DNA of 64,000 nucleotides from Plecoglossus altivelis (GCA_036571765.1 BROE01000028.1:7509491-7573490); one strand, 5' to 3'; positions 22,339-37,300 are shown, counted from the stretch's first letter. Numbers and translations: made by a program. Notes: generated by a model from the sequence alone, not told the origin.

Positions 22339-25300
22339 CTGGGAACAGAAACACAACAGTGTTACAACACAAAGAGAGAGAGAGAGATTAAATATAGAAA
22401 AGGAGAGAGGCGAAGAGAGAGAGAGCATTAAGGCTACCCTGTACCATGCTGCCAGATATAAAACGTTTCTCCATTTCCACGTCATCAAAGGACCACTATC
22501 TGAAAATGGGCCATTACGTGTAGTTAGATGACTTGTGCTGTACTGCGAAGGTGCATATAAGGCTCTGCCAATTGGCGTAAATGGGCTACCTTTGGTGTAA
22601 AATAGGTCAGCTGGTGTATGTGAGCTGGGCAGGGGGGTCATCTTAGTCTGCTGGTCTCACTCCAGTCATTGTGTCTGACAACACCATCTGCTCTGCCGGC
22701 TGGAACGCAGGCACCATTACTGGGGATATTACAGGTTTTCATGTACCGATGATGCTGAAGACTCGTGGACTTGTACAGGCATGGAAACACGGACTGTAGT
22801 CTCGTTTTTTTGTGTGTGTGCTCCTTTTCATTTCCTGTTAGATTTTTATTCTAGACAGTAAAATGAAGTTTGATAGTGTAATGTAGATGTAGTATGGCTA
22901 TTTCTGTATACCTTTAACCTATTGACGGGACATTGAAAACACACGCTTCTCTCTGTGGAATAACCCTAGAAAAAATATAATACTAAATCAATAACGGTAA
23001 TTTGTCCTAAAAACGTAACATAGAAAAAAGGAAACACAGAAATTGAAAACACACAGCGTGGGTGTTTCAATCCCAGGCTTCCCAGAATGCAGCTGGCCAT
23101 TCAAACAGTATTAAAGCAGGAAGCAGATATGGCAGACTTCCTGTTTCTGCTCCTGTGTCTAAGCAGCTTTCCTGGTTAGCGTGACCCACGGGATGTCCTT
23201 TATCTGTTTGCTTGTACAACACCCATCTGGAAACCTGGCATTACCAGTCTAATTACAGCTGTGGAGCATGCTAATGCTAATCCCTGTCCCAGCATGCATC
23301 AGCCGTGTGCTGAACCCACCTCCTACAGCTGAGACCATATCCAACATTGCCTTGCAATGCAGTGTCTTAGATACAAACCTGCCTGACGAAAAAAGGACAT
23401 TTGTTTCAGCCAGACTGTGTGCTTGTTCCTTTCCCTGTTGGGTACATTTTAGTGCGGTCAAGTTCGTTAACTCAGACAGCTTGGACAAAACTCCAAAAAC
23501 CTCCACTCCAATTTTTTTTTTGTAAAGCAATTACACTGGAAGAGATTCTACAGTAGGTACTGAGCAGAGTCAAGTATCTAGCTACCTCTAATGACATTTA
23601 ATGAGTCACTCTTAGCTGGGAGCCTATTAGAAAGCGTCTATGAATCAAACAGGCTCCTATGACTGGCTGTCATCTCTTCCCCCTCTCAGACCACTTTGGG
23701 TCACATGTCTGTCTGGTCCCAGCTGCACAGAAGATGAGAACTCATTCCTCCCTCCACTCCTTTCCCTCCACCTTCTCACTTGTCTCTCTCCATGTTCGCA
23801 GCCCTGACCTCCCCTTCCCTCCATCCTCCCTCCTCTTCATGGTCCCTTCCCTCCATCCTCCCTCCTCTTCATGGTCCCTTCCCTCCATCCTCCCTCCTCT
23901 TCATGGTGCCTTCCCTCCATCCTTCCTCCTCTTCATGGTCCCTTCCCTTCCCTCCATCCTCCCTCCTCTTCATGATCCCTTCCCTCCATCCTCCCTCCTC
24001 TTCATGGACCCTTCCCTCCATCCTCCCTTCTCGATCAATCCCCCCTCCTCCCTATCCTCACCACATCCCCCTTAGGACATATGTCTGATTTATACCAGGG
24101 AAAGTGGATCTGTGTCAGCCAGTGTTTGATGATGGTGGACTAATAATACAGCCCGGTCTGCCTGGCCTTCATGGTGACTAGCAGTATTTGATAAAGCAGT
24201 GGGGGGTTCACACACAGAGAGAGAGAGAGAGAGCGAGAGAGCGGGCATGTGTAAACCTGGTGAAGGCCGCCAGTCTGGGCTGAGCACACTCTGTGGACAG
24301 ATAGCCGGGTCATCTGAATGCAGCCTGGCCCAGGGGAAGATTAGCAGGCTTACCGGCACCGGCTGCCGTTAGCAGACGGAGCGAACGGAGGCCAGAATAG
24401 CCGCCGCGCTTTCAAACATCCTCCAACGAGGACCCGTCACTCACAGCGACGCTGCCCCCCCCCCCCCCCCCCTCAAACCAACCCCCCGATCTACCTGTGC
24501 CCTCCCTAATAACACCCCCCCAAAAAAGAAATTGGGCTGTGTTGATACACTTTCCTGCCAGCCATGACTAACAGCACAGTGACAGTTCATTTTCAGCGAG
24601 GCCACAGTTTGCCGTGTCAAGCAGGAATCAGTGTCATCCTCCCAGAGTGTTGTTCTCGGCACCGAGCGGTTACCCGCGACCGGGGAACAGGTGAGTGGGC
24701 ACGCCGCTTGGCGGTCTGGCAGGCCAGGAGCGCCTAGAATTCAATCCAGGCCATTTGAATCAATCTGCTGTCATGGTGTTTCTGGCAGACCTGGGAGAGC
24801 AGGTGTCTTCGGAGCAGCTGCCGCACTCCCGAACCTGTTTTCTCTGTGGGGAGCGGAGCAGGTGACCACAACTGAATACCAAATTGGATGTATGACTTTG
24901 CGCTCCGGGCCGAGGGTGAGGAAGTGAGAGGCGGAACATTTTCGCCGAGGTGAAATGCCGGCGCAAGAATGTCCGTCGCCCACGCCGAGAGAAACCGCAA
25001 ACGTCTCAGAGTTGGTGCAAATACGGCCGTGAATCCCCCCCCAAAACATACAGATAATGAACTGCCCCAGATACATAATTAAAACAGAGGTTGGAGATGG
25101 CTGCGGTATGCAGTATAATGTCTGGGGCTCGGCCCTGGATGGCGTGAAACTGTCTGGCAGGGAGGAAAGGCCAGCTCAAATCTGGTCAGTGTCGACCAAG
25201 ATGAAATTAGACTCGTTCCATGGCACTGCAGGCCAACGTTACTCTCCAGGAGTAGTCCCCCCCCCCCCCCGATAAATGCAAAGCGAGTTATTAATGATCA

Positions 25301-28300
25301 AGTGGGGAAGCTTGGTCAGATCAGCATCTCGTCGTTGTCATATGTTTTTGAGGGGCCGACTCGAAAGCTCCAGATGGTTGGCTGTCTGGACCTCAACCAG
25401 GTCCTGCATGGACACATGGTGCCGGGGAGGGCCAGCACTTTCTTGGCTATCGCTTTCTGAGAGATAGGGCAGCTCCCAGAGCCAGAGACGCCAGCGAGAT
25501 GAGGGGAAGGGGGGTGGGGGGTGAGGTGAGGAGCGGGGGGAGAGAGAGGGCTCTTGCTAATAAAGCATAATGACTACATACTGTCTGGAGTCATTTAAAG
25601 AGGGAAAACCCACAACTATATCCAAAGTCCTAAGCTGGTGTCCTGGTTCCAGTAATACACTTGAGTGAGACAGCGTCTTCCTCGTGCTACAGTAGGTGGG
25701 CCTCTGTGCCAGGCCGTCTGTCAACCACCTTAACAACCTCCTTAAAACGCCCACTCCACTGTGCAACACCTTTTGAACACAGCTCAATCTCACCCTGTTT
25801 GTTTTTTGTTACATTGAGTGTCGCAGTTCCAACCTTTTTTATGCTCTCCCTCCGTCCCTCCCTCCCTCCGTCCCTCTCTCATCTCTCACTCTGTTACATA
25901 AGGCTGTCTGAAAGAGACCTCTTTTAAAGGCCCATTTAAAGATGACCTTTTCAGAAAGCCCTGTTTACAGCCTCTTCTCTGAAAAGTGTACAGGAAGTTA
26001 GAACCTCAGTGATTGTGCATGCGCAGGCCGAGGTGTGTGTGTGCGCGCTCGTGTGCGCGTGTGTGCACGCACGTCCACACAAGTTCTCACGTGTGTCCCA
26101 TTCATTCTCTATTTGATTTGCATTCGGAAAAGGTCACAGCCACTAATTCTAGAAGAGAAGCTGAGGTAATGGACAATGATTCAGATATAACCTGTGTGAC
26201 ACTTTTCAATAATAATACACTGAGGCATTCAGAGTGCTTCGCTGACTCCAATCTTAAAGGTCAAAATGATTAACACTCACCAGTCACACAACAAAGATTA
26301 GCAGAGGGAACGTGAACAGTACAGTACATTACTTCAGACAGTGCAGACAGACAGTTAAGCCATCGCCTGTTACTAAGATGTGACAGGTGACTGTCTCCGT
26401 GGTGATAAGAGCCTGTCGGCTGTGTTGTGTTCATTCAACGCTTTTTTTTCTGCAGAGTTTATCTGAGCTGATGGGGGAAATACTAACTTGACCTTGTACT
26501 CAGAGGGACTCCTCATCTCCTCCTCGTCTACCTCCTACCTCCTGCCTCTCCCCAGGCAGCCAGACACGCTGCTGTGCCTCCTTACCTTCCTGCTTTATCA
26601 CTCCTCTCTTCCTCCTCTGTCACTCCTTCCTCTCTCCTCCCTCTCCTCCATGTCTTCTCCATGACCTCTCACTGCTTCGTAACTACTCCCTCAAATCTTT
26701 TCCCTGCTCTCTTCCCTCCCTCACCCCTCCTCCTCCCTCCCTCCCTCAACCCTCCTTCTCCTTGCTCTCTTCCCTCTCTCACCCCTCCTCTTCCCTCCCT
26801 CACCCCTCTTCCTCCCTCCTCTTCCCTGCCTCCTCCCTCCTCTTCCCTGCCTCCTCCCTCCTCTTCCCTGCTCTCTTCCCTCCCTCACTCCTTCGCCCTC
26901 CTCTGGCTTGAGTCCATCCCAGGTTATTTGTGGCTTCCAGTCTCCCTGTTGATTTGTGTGAGGAGGCGAGAGGAACAAATTGATTTGGTGCAGAGGAGAG
27001 AAGATGGTGGTTGAGTACCTCAGCAGACTCAATGAAAGGATACCCCTCCACCTCCATCCCCCCTCCACCTCCAAGCCCACCTCCCCTCTCCTCCTCGCCC
27101 TCCCCCTCTTCACTGCAACACTCAGCAACTCTTACTTTTATCTTCAGGGGGGAGGAAGAAAGGTGTGTGTGTGTGTGTGTGATGGCGAAGCTGAAGTGGA
27201 TTGTTACTTTAGAACCAGTCTTTGTTTTGAGGCACTAGAGGTAGTGATGGAGGAGCACTCTTTGTAACAAGACGGCCCGGGGCCACTTCTACCTCCCTCT
27301 GAAACACCAGACAAGAGCGCACGCTACCTAAAGTACATGCTTATGTCTGGGAAGCTGTAGCAGACACACCCAACCCCATGCATGCAGCCTTCTCAGGGTG
27401 GATTCTAGCAAGACCAGACCCTGTGAACCTCATGCAAAGATAGGCCAAATGTGCCCCCCTCTCCACCTCTGTTAATGACTGTGATGGATGAGGTTATTCC
27501 ACCCAGCATGCACAAGCGACGGAAGTGAAACTGGGTCAGTCCCTCTTCACTTTGATGATCTCTCGACCACTGAACGGGAGCGTGCTCTGTTGATGAGCAG
27601 ACATTACTGCTAAACGATGAGTCATTTAGACCTGAGGGCCTTTGCCCCTCATCCTGACCGTCCATCACACTCCTGGATGTTAGGGCCTTGACCTAGCAAC
27701 CTTGTTCATAAGACTATTTCACAACTCAATCGCTGCCAAAATCCTACCATTTACTGACTCTGACCAGTTGAGGTGCTTCAATAGAAAAGGCCTAATCGTC
27801 TTCCCCAACACAGGGTGTCCAGTCTATTGCTGTGCATTCTTTACTGAACGGTGCAGAACATCTGCGTTTGTGAACGCTTCACGCGAACCTGCCCAAGGGT
27901 TCCTCAGAGGGTTCCTCTAAGGGTTCCTCCGAGCTCTTATCGTGCAGCTCCAGGCAGCATTCAACCTCTACGCAGGTGGAACGTTTTTCTGCTGAGCCAT
28001 GCAGTCCTACCCAGAATGCACAGCGTGAGGGCTAACAATGACAGAGGACGTGAGGGGAGAGGGGGGTGGGTAGGCAAGGTTCACCTTGAGTAAACTCCCC
28101 TTCTCTCCCCTCCCCTCGCCATTCCTCTCCTCTTTTAGTTTGTGCTGTGATCCCAAGCTTAGATTCAATTACTATTCTCCTTGGGTTCTTTTGTTGGGCT
28201 CTTGTCCGCCTGTAGGTGGCCCCTGAGAGCGCTGGCTTTAGCGGTCACCATACCTGCCCTTCCCCTTACAATGGGACCTGACGACCAGCGAGAAATACCG

Positions 28301-31300
28301 TTGCTCTGTGAAATGCGGTTGCTTAGCAATGACAAGATGGGGAAGGGGGGGGGCGGGACGAGGGAAATTACTAAATAATGACGGAACGTTGTGTAGGCTG
28401 GGCGGTTCCAGCAAGCCCATGAAAGAGCTGGTGGTTTTAGTCCTGCAGGGTCCTGAGCCCTCGGCTGTGCTGTTGTTGGAGATTACTGTGTGGGTCCTGG
28501 GTTTGGGTTCTCGCCAAAAACGGAGATCGGGCACCTGCAATCTCCCGAGCCTAGCGCCATTGTCCTGGCCCAAGCCTCCGCTGGAGACGTGCGGCGCTGG
28601 AACTAGAAACGCAAATATTAATGTGGACAGATGGAGGGAGAGAGGGGGTTGGGAGGAGTCTGGCACAGGGGGCTTCTGTGTTCCAAATCAGTTGACATTG
28701 TTTTAACTCGTAATGATGTTTTGTCTGCGGTTTGTTTGTTTACGGCATAAACAATGCAGTGGAAATGCCAGACCCAGGGAGTCCTGCCTAAGTGAAAGCA
28801 GCAAGTCCTTACAGGCCTTAGTGCTCTGTGTGCCATGGAGGGAAAGAAGGCAGCGGTTCCCTCAGAACTCAAGCTCTTCCAAGCAGATGTGCTGAGAGCT
28901 CACCTCACTAGCAGCCACTGGACCCTCATGCTTTCACCAGGAATACAGGGGGTCCCTTTGTTTTAGTACTGGAAGATCTCGATAACGTACGTAACAGTAC
29001 ATTAGGCATTTTTGCTGAGGGGCTACTTTAATAATAATAATATCAATAATAATAAGAATAGAAAAAACTAGCATCAATTAGTGTAACCATAATACAAATT
29101 CTTTATGTAATCTTGACAAATATACCGTAAGTGTTCCTGTTAAACATTTCAACATGACAGGAATGTATTGTTTCACTAATGCACTTATGAATTCATCAGG
29201 TTCATCATCCAATCCCAGTGTTTACTTAGTGAGAATGGAGGTGCTGTTTATGGCACAGCATAAAGGACCTAATGCTCCTAGCTGCTCCAGCACAGCTTTA
29301 TACATCTTATACGCAGTTCTAACGTGTTTTAGGAAGCACTAATCTACCTAAAACTCATATTTTCTGAAAGACTCTGAGAAGTATAGTACAGGTCTTGATA
29401 GACCTGAGATTTCCTAACAAATAGAGTTGATGAGGAGTTTCAAGAAGTGCTGTTGATTATAATAATAGTATTTTGCATGAAAGAAATAGTCAACTTCTCT
29501 TAGGAGACACTTTCACGAAACATAAAACTCATTTTGCCACCAACAGGAAAAAAACCATGAAGGACGTGTTTAGGACTTTGGGGTTTGACTTCATGTCCTC
29601 AAGTGTTATTTCAGATCCTTGGCTGGAGGTCATTGGGTCCTGATGTGCTCCAGCGTGTCAGAGCCAGTGTTTACAGGGAGGAGGTGATGGTGTAGAAGAC
29701 TACACTCTTTTTGACGCAAGGCCACAAGGTACAGTGTGTCTGTCTCAATAGAACCTCATCAATGATTGTAGTCAGAACCAGGTCATTCAGTGGACGTCTG
29801 TCTCTTCAAGGTTTGTGTGCGTGTACATGCAAATATCTGTGTGTGTATCCTTGTGTGTGTGACTGACCCAGTGTCTTTCCCAGACCACTGTGCAGGTCCA
29901 TGTGTGCGCTCCCTGAGAGCCTGTGAGGAGACAGAGATGTACGAGCCCATCCTCCCCGTGTGCTGGGTCCTCTCCCACAATCCTCCTGCTGTGCTGCTGT
30001 GTTCCCACCTGAGAGGGCGGAGGCACCGCTTCCATGACAGGCCACCATCAGAGACTCTCTGTCCAGCGAACGCCAAGCTATTGGAGGCGAGCTCGTTACC
30101 CATAGCGACGCCTCGCTGTACTGGGTAGGAGATGCTGGCATCCCAACAGACTCATCAGCGTGAGGTATGAAAAGAGCCGCAGTCCACTCCCCCCCATCTC
30201 TCCCTCTGGAGGACAGCCCTGTTTCTCTTTCGGACCTGTCCCCCCAGTACCTATGCAGCTGAGATCCTTGCTCCCACCTCCATCCTCTCTCCCTCCCGCC
30301 ACCACTGCGAGCCAATTACTGCCTCCACCAGCCAGGCTATCTATCAAGCTGCTCTGGCTGCTCAGAGGACGAGGGCACACAAAGGAACACAGGGGTGTGG
30401 ATGTGCGAACAGGCAGGTGCTGCTGGACAGCCCTGGGTCCTGGTCCCGACCCCCTGTCAGTCAGGCTGCCAGTGACCAGTGGGTCGGCCGGTTCCACGCG
30501 CCGTAATTGGGAGGACGAGGCAGGGAGGCGGGAGGACCGAGAGAGAGAAGGTCAGTGATAAATGAGCAATTACTCAAACATCTGCTGTCTCCCTGTTTGT
30601 TTCCATGGCTCTGCCAACCCCCCTTTACGGCAATCACCCCCCCCCCNNNNNNNNNNNNNNNNNNNNNNNNNNNNNNNNNNNNNNNNNNNNNNNNNNNNNN
30701 NNNNNNNNNNNNNNNNNNNNNNNNNNNNNNNNNNNNNNNNNNNNNNNNNNNNNNNNNNNNNNNNNNNNNNNNNNNNNNNNNNNNNNNNNNNNNNNNNNNN
30801 NNNNNNNNNNNNNNNNNNNNNNNNNNNNNNNNNNNNNNNNNNNNNNNNNNNNNNNNNNNNNNNNNNNNNNNNNNNNNNNNNNNNNNNNNNNNNNNNNNNN
30901 NNNNNNNNNNNNNNNNNNNNNNNNNNNNNNNNNNNNNNNNNNNNNNNNNNNNNNNNNNNNNNNNNNNNNNNNNNNNNNNNNNNNNNNNNNNNNNNNNNNN
31001 NNNNNNNNNNNNNNNNNNNNNNNNNNNNNNNNNNNNNNNNNNNNNNNNNNNNNNNNNNNNNNNNNNNNNNNNNNNNNNNNNNNNNNNNNNNNNNNNNNNN
31101 NNNNNNNNNNNNNNNNNNNNNNNNNNNNNNNNNNNNNNNNNNNNNNNNNNNNNNNNNNNNNNNNNNNNNNNNNNNNNNNNNNNNNNNNNNNNNNNNNNNN
31201 NNNNNNNNNNNNNNNNNNNNNNNNNNNNNNNNNNNNNNNNNNNNNNNNNNNNNNNNNNNNNNNNNNNNNNNNNNNNNNNNNGCCACCAAAACAATGGGGG

Positions 31301-34300
31301 AAGTCTGACCTTTCCCAAACACAGTGAGACAGGGTCTCAACTGGTCACACTGGAAGGAGTGAAGGAAAGCAATTCTCCGGTAAGACTAACAGAATGGATC
31401 CCATCTTATCTGTCCGTCTGATGGGAGATAGACTAGAGTCTCTGTCTGGTCTGGTCTCTGACTGTAGAATATCATTTAGCTGCATCAGCATCCAGCCCCT
31501 CACAGACACAGTGTCTACCAGGCCTGGCTAGCTGAGGTGGACACAGGCTGCACGAGTACAGCATAAAGGCATGCTGTACTCTGAAGGCAGCACAGAGGAC
31601 ATGCTAGCTTTCCCCTGTTTCCTCCAAACCCCAGAATGCTAATGGGGAACCACAGTGCCTCTTATAGTAAGTATCTACAGGCTAATCGAACCCACATTCA
31701 AACTCGTCTCTGCTTTATTGACCGTTTAGGTCTCGGAACCACAAGCATGGAGCAGTCGGCAGCTTGAGACGAGAAGGAGGACTGATGAAGAGCAACGCCT
31801 TCGCCACCAACCTGCTTGAGAGAAAATCCGAGGCCATTTGAACCATTCATGTAAGCTTTTTGACGTCCCAAAGGACTCTCAAATCCAGCTTCTTTGAGAG
31901 TCACTCGAAACCAATTGAATCAGTCACGCGTCGCATAGTATACTGTTTATGGAGTATTTTTAGAGCACAAGGTGTGAAATTGATTGCTGCGTTGCGTTCA
32001 CATGTTGGCACAACAAGCACACAGTGTCTCGGTCAGAGAAGGGCTGAATTGAGGAAAGCCTTTTATTACAATTTTGATAGACATCAATTACAACACTGCA
32101 CTGAACCAAGACTGTCTTTCAGAAACCGGGTCACTTCCTGTCAGCCAGAGACTGCTTCTCCAGAGACCGGGTCATTTCCTGTCTACCTCTCTGCAGCAAG
32201 GAGATGAGGACTCTGGGGCAATTCAAATGCTCAGGCAAGACCAAGTGAACATGCCCAAACACACACATTACCATCACCACAGACACCCACCCACCCACCA
32301 CCGTGCAGATTGCCATCAGCTGAGCCTCTGGGGGTGAGGTGTGTTGACCTGGCTACCCAGGAGCAGCTAAGTACCCAGGTGTGTGTCTCTGATAGCAGGA
32401 TCCCTGACAGTCCCAGTGATGATAACATGGGCATTCAGAAAGAGCTTGTATGGAACTCCAACCCACTGACACATCCCCCCCCTTCTTCCCTGTTTGGCAG
32501 CTGCTGCTCTAGGTCTCCCTGTGTCTCTCCGTCTGCAGCGAGGCGTGCGGCGACCTACCTGAAGAACTCCACGAAGGAGAAGCCGTAGCCGTGCTGCTCA
32601 GCGATCCCTGCGCACACCACGTTGGCCGAGGCGCCGATCAGAGTCCCGTTTCCTTCAGAAGCAGGAGAGACTTTGTTAGAGAGAACTTCTGAAGGGCAGC
32701 AAAACAGCACTTGTTCTCTGAACACCCTGCTAGTCAGTAATGGCTGTTCTTTGATGACAGCCAACATCAAAACAAACCTGCCTAACATGCCAGAACCAGG
32801 GCCAGTGAGTTCGGCCTCCATGCAGATTGTGCGGTTCTGACCCTTCCAGAATCAAACAAAAGCTCTCGAACAATTAACGTCTCAAGCGATTCCCCATCAA
32901 AAGCAATAAGTGAAACGCAGTTAAACCCCTTTTGAGACGCCCAGCCGTGCTGATTGCAATCTCGCATCTTTGTGAGAGAGCAATCACTCATCTCCATGAA
33001 ATACGGCTGTGACCTTCGTTTGGCGCGGCTGTGACCTTTGTTTGGTTCAGTCTCTGAGGTCAGCGCAAAGCAGATGAAGCATGGTGACAAGGGCCCCAGC
33101 AGGGGGGCGGTGCCCCCGGCCTCAACAAACAGGGCTTTGAATCAGCCCTGATGAAAGGCCCCCGGGTTCACATCATTAACGGCTTCGTAGTCCTTCCCTT
33201 CCAGGACACACAGACACCTGCCGCTGTCTGGCAGCCCTGCTGTTCACTACAGAACCACAGCCAGAGCAGAACCAGTGGCTGGGAGGAGGCGAGTGAAGGA
33301 GAGGAGGAGGTGAAGGGATGAGCCAAGGAGAGAAGGAGTGGATACAAGTTAAAGCCACACTGGGAAAAACAAACTTGGCTTCCTTGCACCTTGATGACCA
33401 GATGCCAAGTCCCTCATGGGTACCCCTCCTCTAATTCAGTCCTGCCCCCCCCACCCTGCCAACCTCTTCCGCTTGCTTCTCTGATAATTACACATCTACT
33501 TCAGCTGGCCCAGCTTTCCTCTCCTGGCTTGTCCTGTCAAGGTTGTGTGTGTGTGTGATCTCCTGCTACCCCCTCCCCTCCGGCTGCTCTCATCTGTAAA
33601 GGTGTCACAGCTACTGTCCCCGAGTTCGGAGCAGCGTCATATCACAGATCAATAAGGCCTGTCACACCACAGCTGATTAGAGTGTTTTCTGCCTCTCTCC
33701 CTCCCAGATAGACCAACCATGCTGGAGGGAAGGGGGGCTGGATGAGACGGGGCTCTGGGGGATGAGGGGGTGTGAGGGGGGTGTGGATGAGACGGGGCTC
33801 TGGCTCTGGGACTGGGGGTGAGGGAGGTGTGAGGAGGGTGAGGGGTCTGGATGAGATGGGGCTCTGGTCTGGGCTGGGGAATGAGGGGGTGTGAGGGGGT
33901 CTGGATGAGACGGGGCTTTGGGGATGAGGGGGTGTGAGGGGGGGCGAGGGGGTCTGGATGAGACGGGGCTCTGGGATGAGGGTGGAGGGGGCCGGGTGGG
34001 GGTTTGAGAGGCCGGGGGTGGGTGAAGAAAAAAAAAAAAAAAAAAAAGCAAAAAAAAAAAGGGGCGGGGTCTGAGATGCGACGGGGCTCTGGATGAGGGG
34101 GTGTGAGGGGAGACGAGGGGGTTCTGGATGAACGGGGCTCTGGGATAGGGGTGTGAGGGGGGGCGATAGGGGGGCGAGGGGTCATGGATGAGACGGGGCT
34201 TGGGTTGAATGGGGGTGAGGGGGTGTGGGAGGGGGGTGTGAGGGGGGTGTGAGGGGGGGTGTGAGGGGGTCTGGATGAGACGGGGCTCTGGTCTGGGCTG

Positions 34301-37300
34301 GGGGATGAGGGGGTGTGAGGGGGTCTGGATGAGACGGGGCTCTGGGCTGGGGGATGAGGGGGTGTAAAGGGGGTGTGAGGGGGTCTGGATGAGACGGGGC
34401 TCTGGGCTGGGGGATGAGGGGGTGTGAGGGGGTCTGGATGAGACGGGGCTCTGGGCTGGGGGATGAGGGGGTGTGAAGGGGGTCTGGATGCACGACGGGG
34501 TCTGGGCTGGGGAATGAGGGGGTGTGAGGGGGTCTGGATGAGTAACGGGGCTTCTGGGGCTGGGGGTGAGGGGGTGTGAGGGGTGAGGATGAGAACGGGG
34601 CCTGGGCTGGGGTGAGGGGGGGTGTGAGGGGGTCTGGATGAGACGGGGCTCTGGCTGGGGGTGAGGGGGTGGTGGAGGGGGATCTGGATGAGACGGGGCT
34701 ACTGGGGCTGGGGATGCGGGGGTGTGAGGGGGTCTGGATGAGACGGGGCTCTGGGCTGGGGGATGAGGGGGTGTAAAGGGGGTGTGAGGGGGTCTGGATG
34801 AGACGGGGCTCTGGGCTGGGAAGCTGCTGCCTTCCATAGGGGATGGTCTCAGCTGTGTGAAGGACAGGCCTTCGAGGAGGCTGCACCCTGGTTTTCTGGC
34901 AGGGGTCTCTTATCCTTCACACAGACGGACGACCTTCCCCCCCCACACAAGACTGCTGACACCTGAGCCCACACTGATGGTGCCTGGTATTTATAAATCT
35001 AAGTAAAAGGGCTTTGGCCCCGAAACACAACAAAGCACAGATCCCATCACTCCCCCCCCCCCCCCCCCCNCCTTCCTCCCTCCTCCCTCTGTCTCTAGCC
35101 ATGCTCCTCCCCTTCCTCCCTCCTCCCCCTGTCTCTAGCCATGCTCCTCCCTCACCTCCTAGGCAGGCCCCCATGGCCAGGGAGAAGATGAGCGGCTTGA
35201 GAGGCAGGTTGACGTCTGCGTCCTGGCTTAGGTTGATGAGGACAGGGATCTGAGAAGGAGAAGAGACTGGATCAGCTGGGGTCGAAGAGACATGCAGGAA
35301 ACGTTACACCAACACTGCAGTACATCTGGTCGCTCTCGCTCAGGCGGTTACTGTCAGAAAGGGGCATCAAGCTTTAAGTGAACACTGCGTGTCGTGTCTC
35401 AAGTTAGCTCTCCTAAAACGAACACCAATTAGCCAGGTGCATTCTCCTGGTGATGCCAGGAGTGGGCGTTGCTCAACGCTCAAGGTCAACTCCCTTGAGA
35501 GCATGTTGTTCTAGGGAGAAAGAAAGAAAAAGAGCGAGCGAGCGTGGAACAGAGAGGGTCTATCCTTTTCAAGGCCTCTTAGGATCCTATTGAAGGTGAG
35601 TTAACAGCTTTTCCCAGTTAATGGATTCTGGAGGTCAACAGGGAACAGTGTTGAGCTGTGTCCTGTGACAGGCCTGTTTTGGAGGGTAATAACAGCAGTT
35701 ACCATGGCGTCACCACAGGCCACTGGCGTGTGCAAGGACGGCTTTGGTTCCAAAAGCTCCCCTCGGCAGCAGCTGTTTACCGTAGCCTGCTGCCGCGTTC
35801 CCCAACACACACTTATGCTAAAAGCACAAAGATACCCTTAGAAAAAAAGACTTTGTCCTAGAATCCAATTATGAGCTTAGCAGTATCATGTCATTTAGTA
35901 GTAGGTCGTTTAGCAGTAGGTCATATAGCAATATGGCGCTAATTAGCAGTACTTTTAGCCAGATAGCGCTACGCAGTAGGTCATTTAGCATTTGGTCTTC
36001 TAGCAATATGGCGCTAAAAGGTAGGCCTATATGCTTTAGCAAGATGGGGTTTAGCAAGTGGATGCTGAGCTGTAGTTCACCTAGCTTGTGAGCAGGACGC
36101 TGAGTGCTTCAGCAAGCTGCCAGATGGGCTGAGTTGAAACAGATTACACAGCACAATAGTCATACCATTTACTGTTCCATTCTGCCGGCTGAACAGCGGT
36201 TGAACTCCAAGCATTAAGCATCCACTCCTGACTGTGTTTCAACAACAAGGCTATTGTGGTGGGATGACAGCTAGAGCTGGGGGGAGGGAGGGGGGGGGGA
36301 CTAAACGCGTCGACGCAACTTGGAAACTTAAAGACATGAAGTTTCAATGAGGTAACATTATAATCTGTGTGTAGCAGCCAGCTTCATTGTCAAGGCTCAA
36401 CATTCCTCAACAGGAAGTAGTCCTGAGAGAGCTAACGCAGGCTTTCTGCTCACCGTGGAGGAACAACAACCATGTGGATGTGCATGTGTAAGTGACTGTC
36501 CCGCGTGTGTGTGTGCAGAGCTGCACAGCCTCTTACCATGGTGGCGGTGAAAGGGATGTTGTCGATGAGCGACGAGGCCAGAGCAGACACCCACATGACC
36601 AGGATGATGGCGATGGCCAGGCGCTGGTCCTCAGGAACAGCCTGACAGAGAAGATAACAGGAGCCACACGTCAGAGCCACGCTCCACACACACACATACA
36701 CACACACACTTAACAACTTTACATAAAATGGCGGCTTTGGCGCGGCCCTCCGAGTTTGGACAAAGGGGACATGGAGATGAGGGAGGAGAGATTGAGACGG
36801 GGGAGGATTTAGAGGGAAGGACGCGAGACAGGGCCGCAGGTGGCGTCTCGCCGCCGTAGAGAGCGTAGCCAATCCTGCGCAGGAAACAGCTGGAGCATGA
36901 CGGCGCTCCACTCTGACACGCCTGAGACACGGCAGGTCTGGACCTGCTGCCGTCTGGGACAGCACAGGGGAGAGATAAAGGTGGCTGGCTTCTCTCTCTC
37001 TCCTGCCCCTCCACACACTCCCTCTTTCCTTTTCTCCTCTCATCCAGCCCTTCTCCTCTGCTCTTTTGCTGGTCTCCCTCCCCTCCTGGTTACTACAGCT
37101 CAGTGCATGTCGAGGCATCAGAACAGCACATGAGCTGTCATATGGAGTTACCCTGGTACGCAGGGCTGGGGTCTAAACTGGAGCTGACGTGTCCATCACA
37201 GGCTAATTCTGCTCTGAGAGGTGCTTCAGTGGCAGCCCACACACAGGCTGGAATATGGTGTCAACACCCCAGTATGGGGGCTCACTCACTGGGGGGGATG

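Larger units (their letters stand above)
22339..32558 (-). other. oca2: oca2 intron 23 (largest intron, contains the assembly gap)
   Basis: About 10.2 kb. It holds GA tracts (22373-22440), a 32-bp minisatellite at about 23815-24025, a C-run (24453-24472), another C-run (25258-25270), a long pyrimidine tract (26520-26900), short (TG)n tracts (26033-26070, 27161-27181, 29815-29860) and the N gap (30647-31281). Parts near 24.6-25.3 kb are long stretches of complex, non-repetitive sequence that could contain conserved elements. No coding exon was recognised. Confidence 0.75.

Noticed and set aside
30461..31421. Several 240-300-codon frames across the N gap
   Set aside because: They consist mostly of unknown residues; the gap lies inside oca2 intron 23 and no exon is missing.
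33677..34837. 386-codon proline-rich - strand frame
   Set aside because: Entirely produced by the G-rich minisatellite; no family similarity, and it lies in an oca2 intron.
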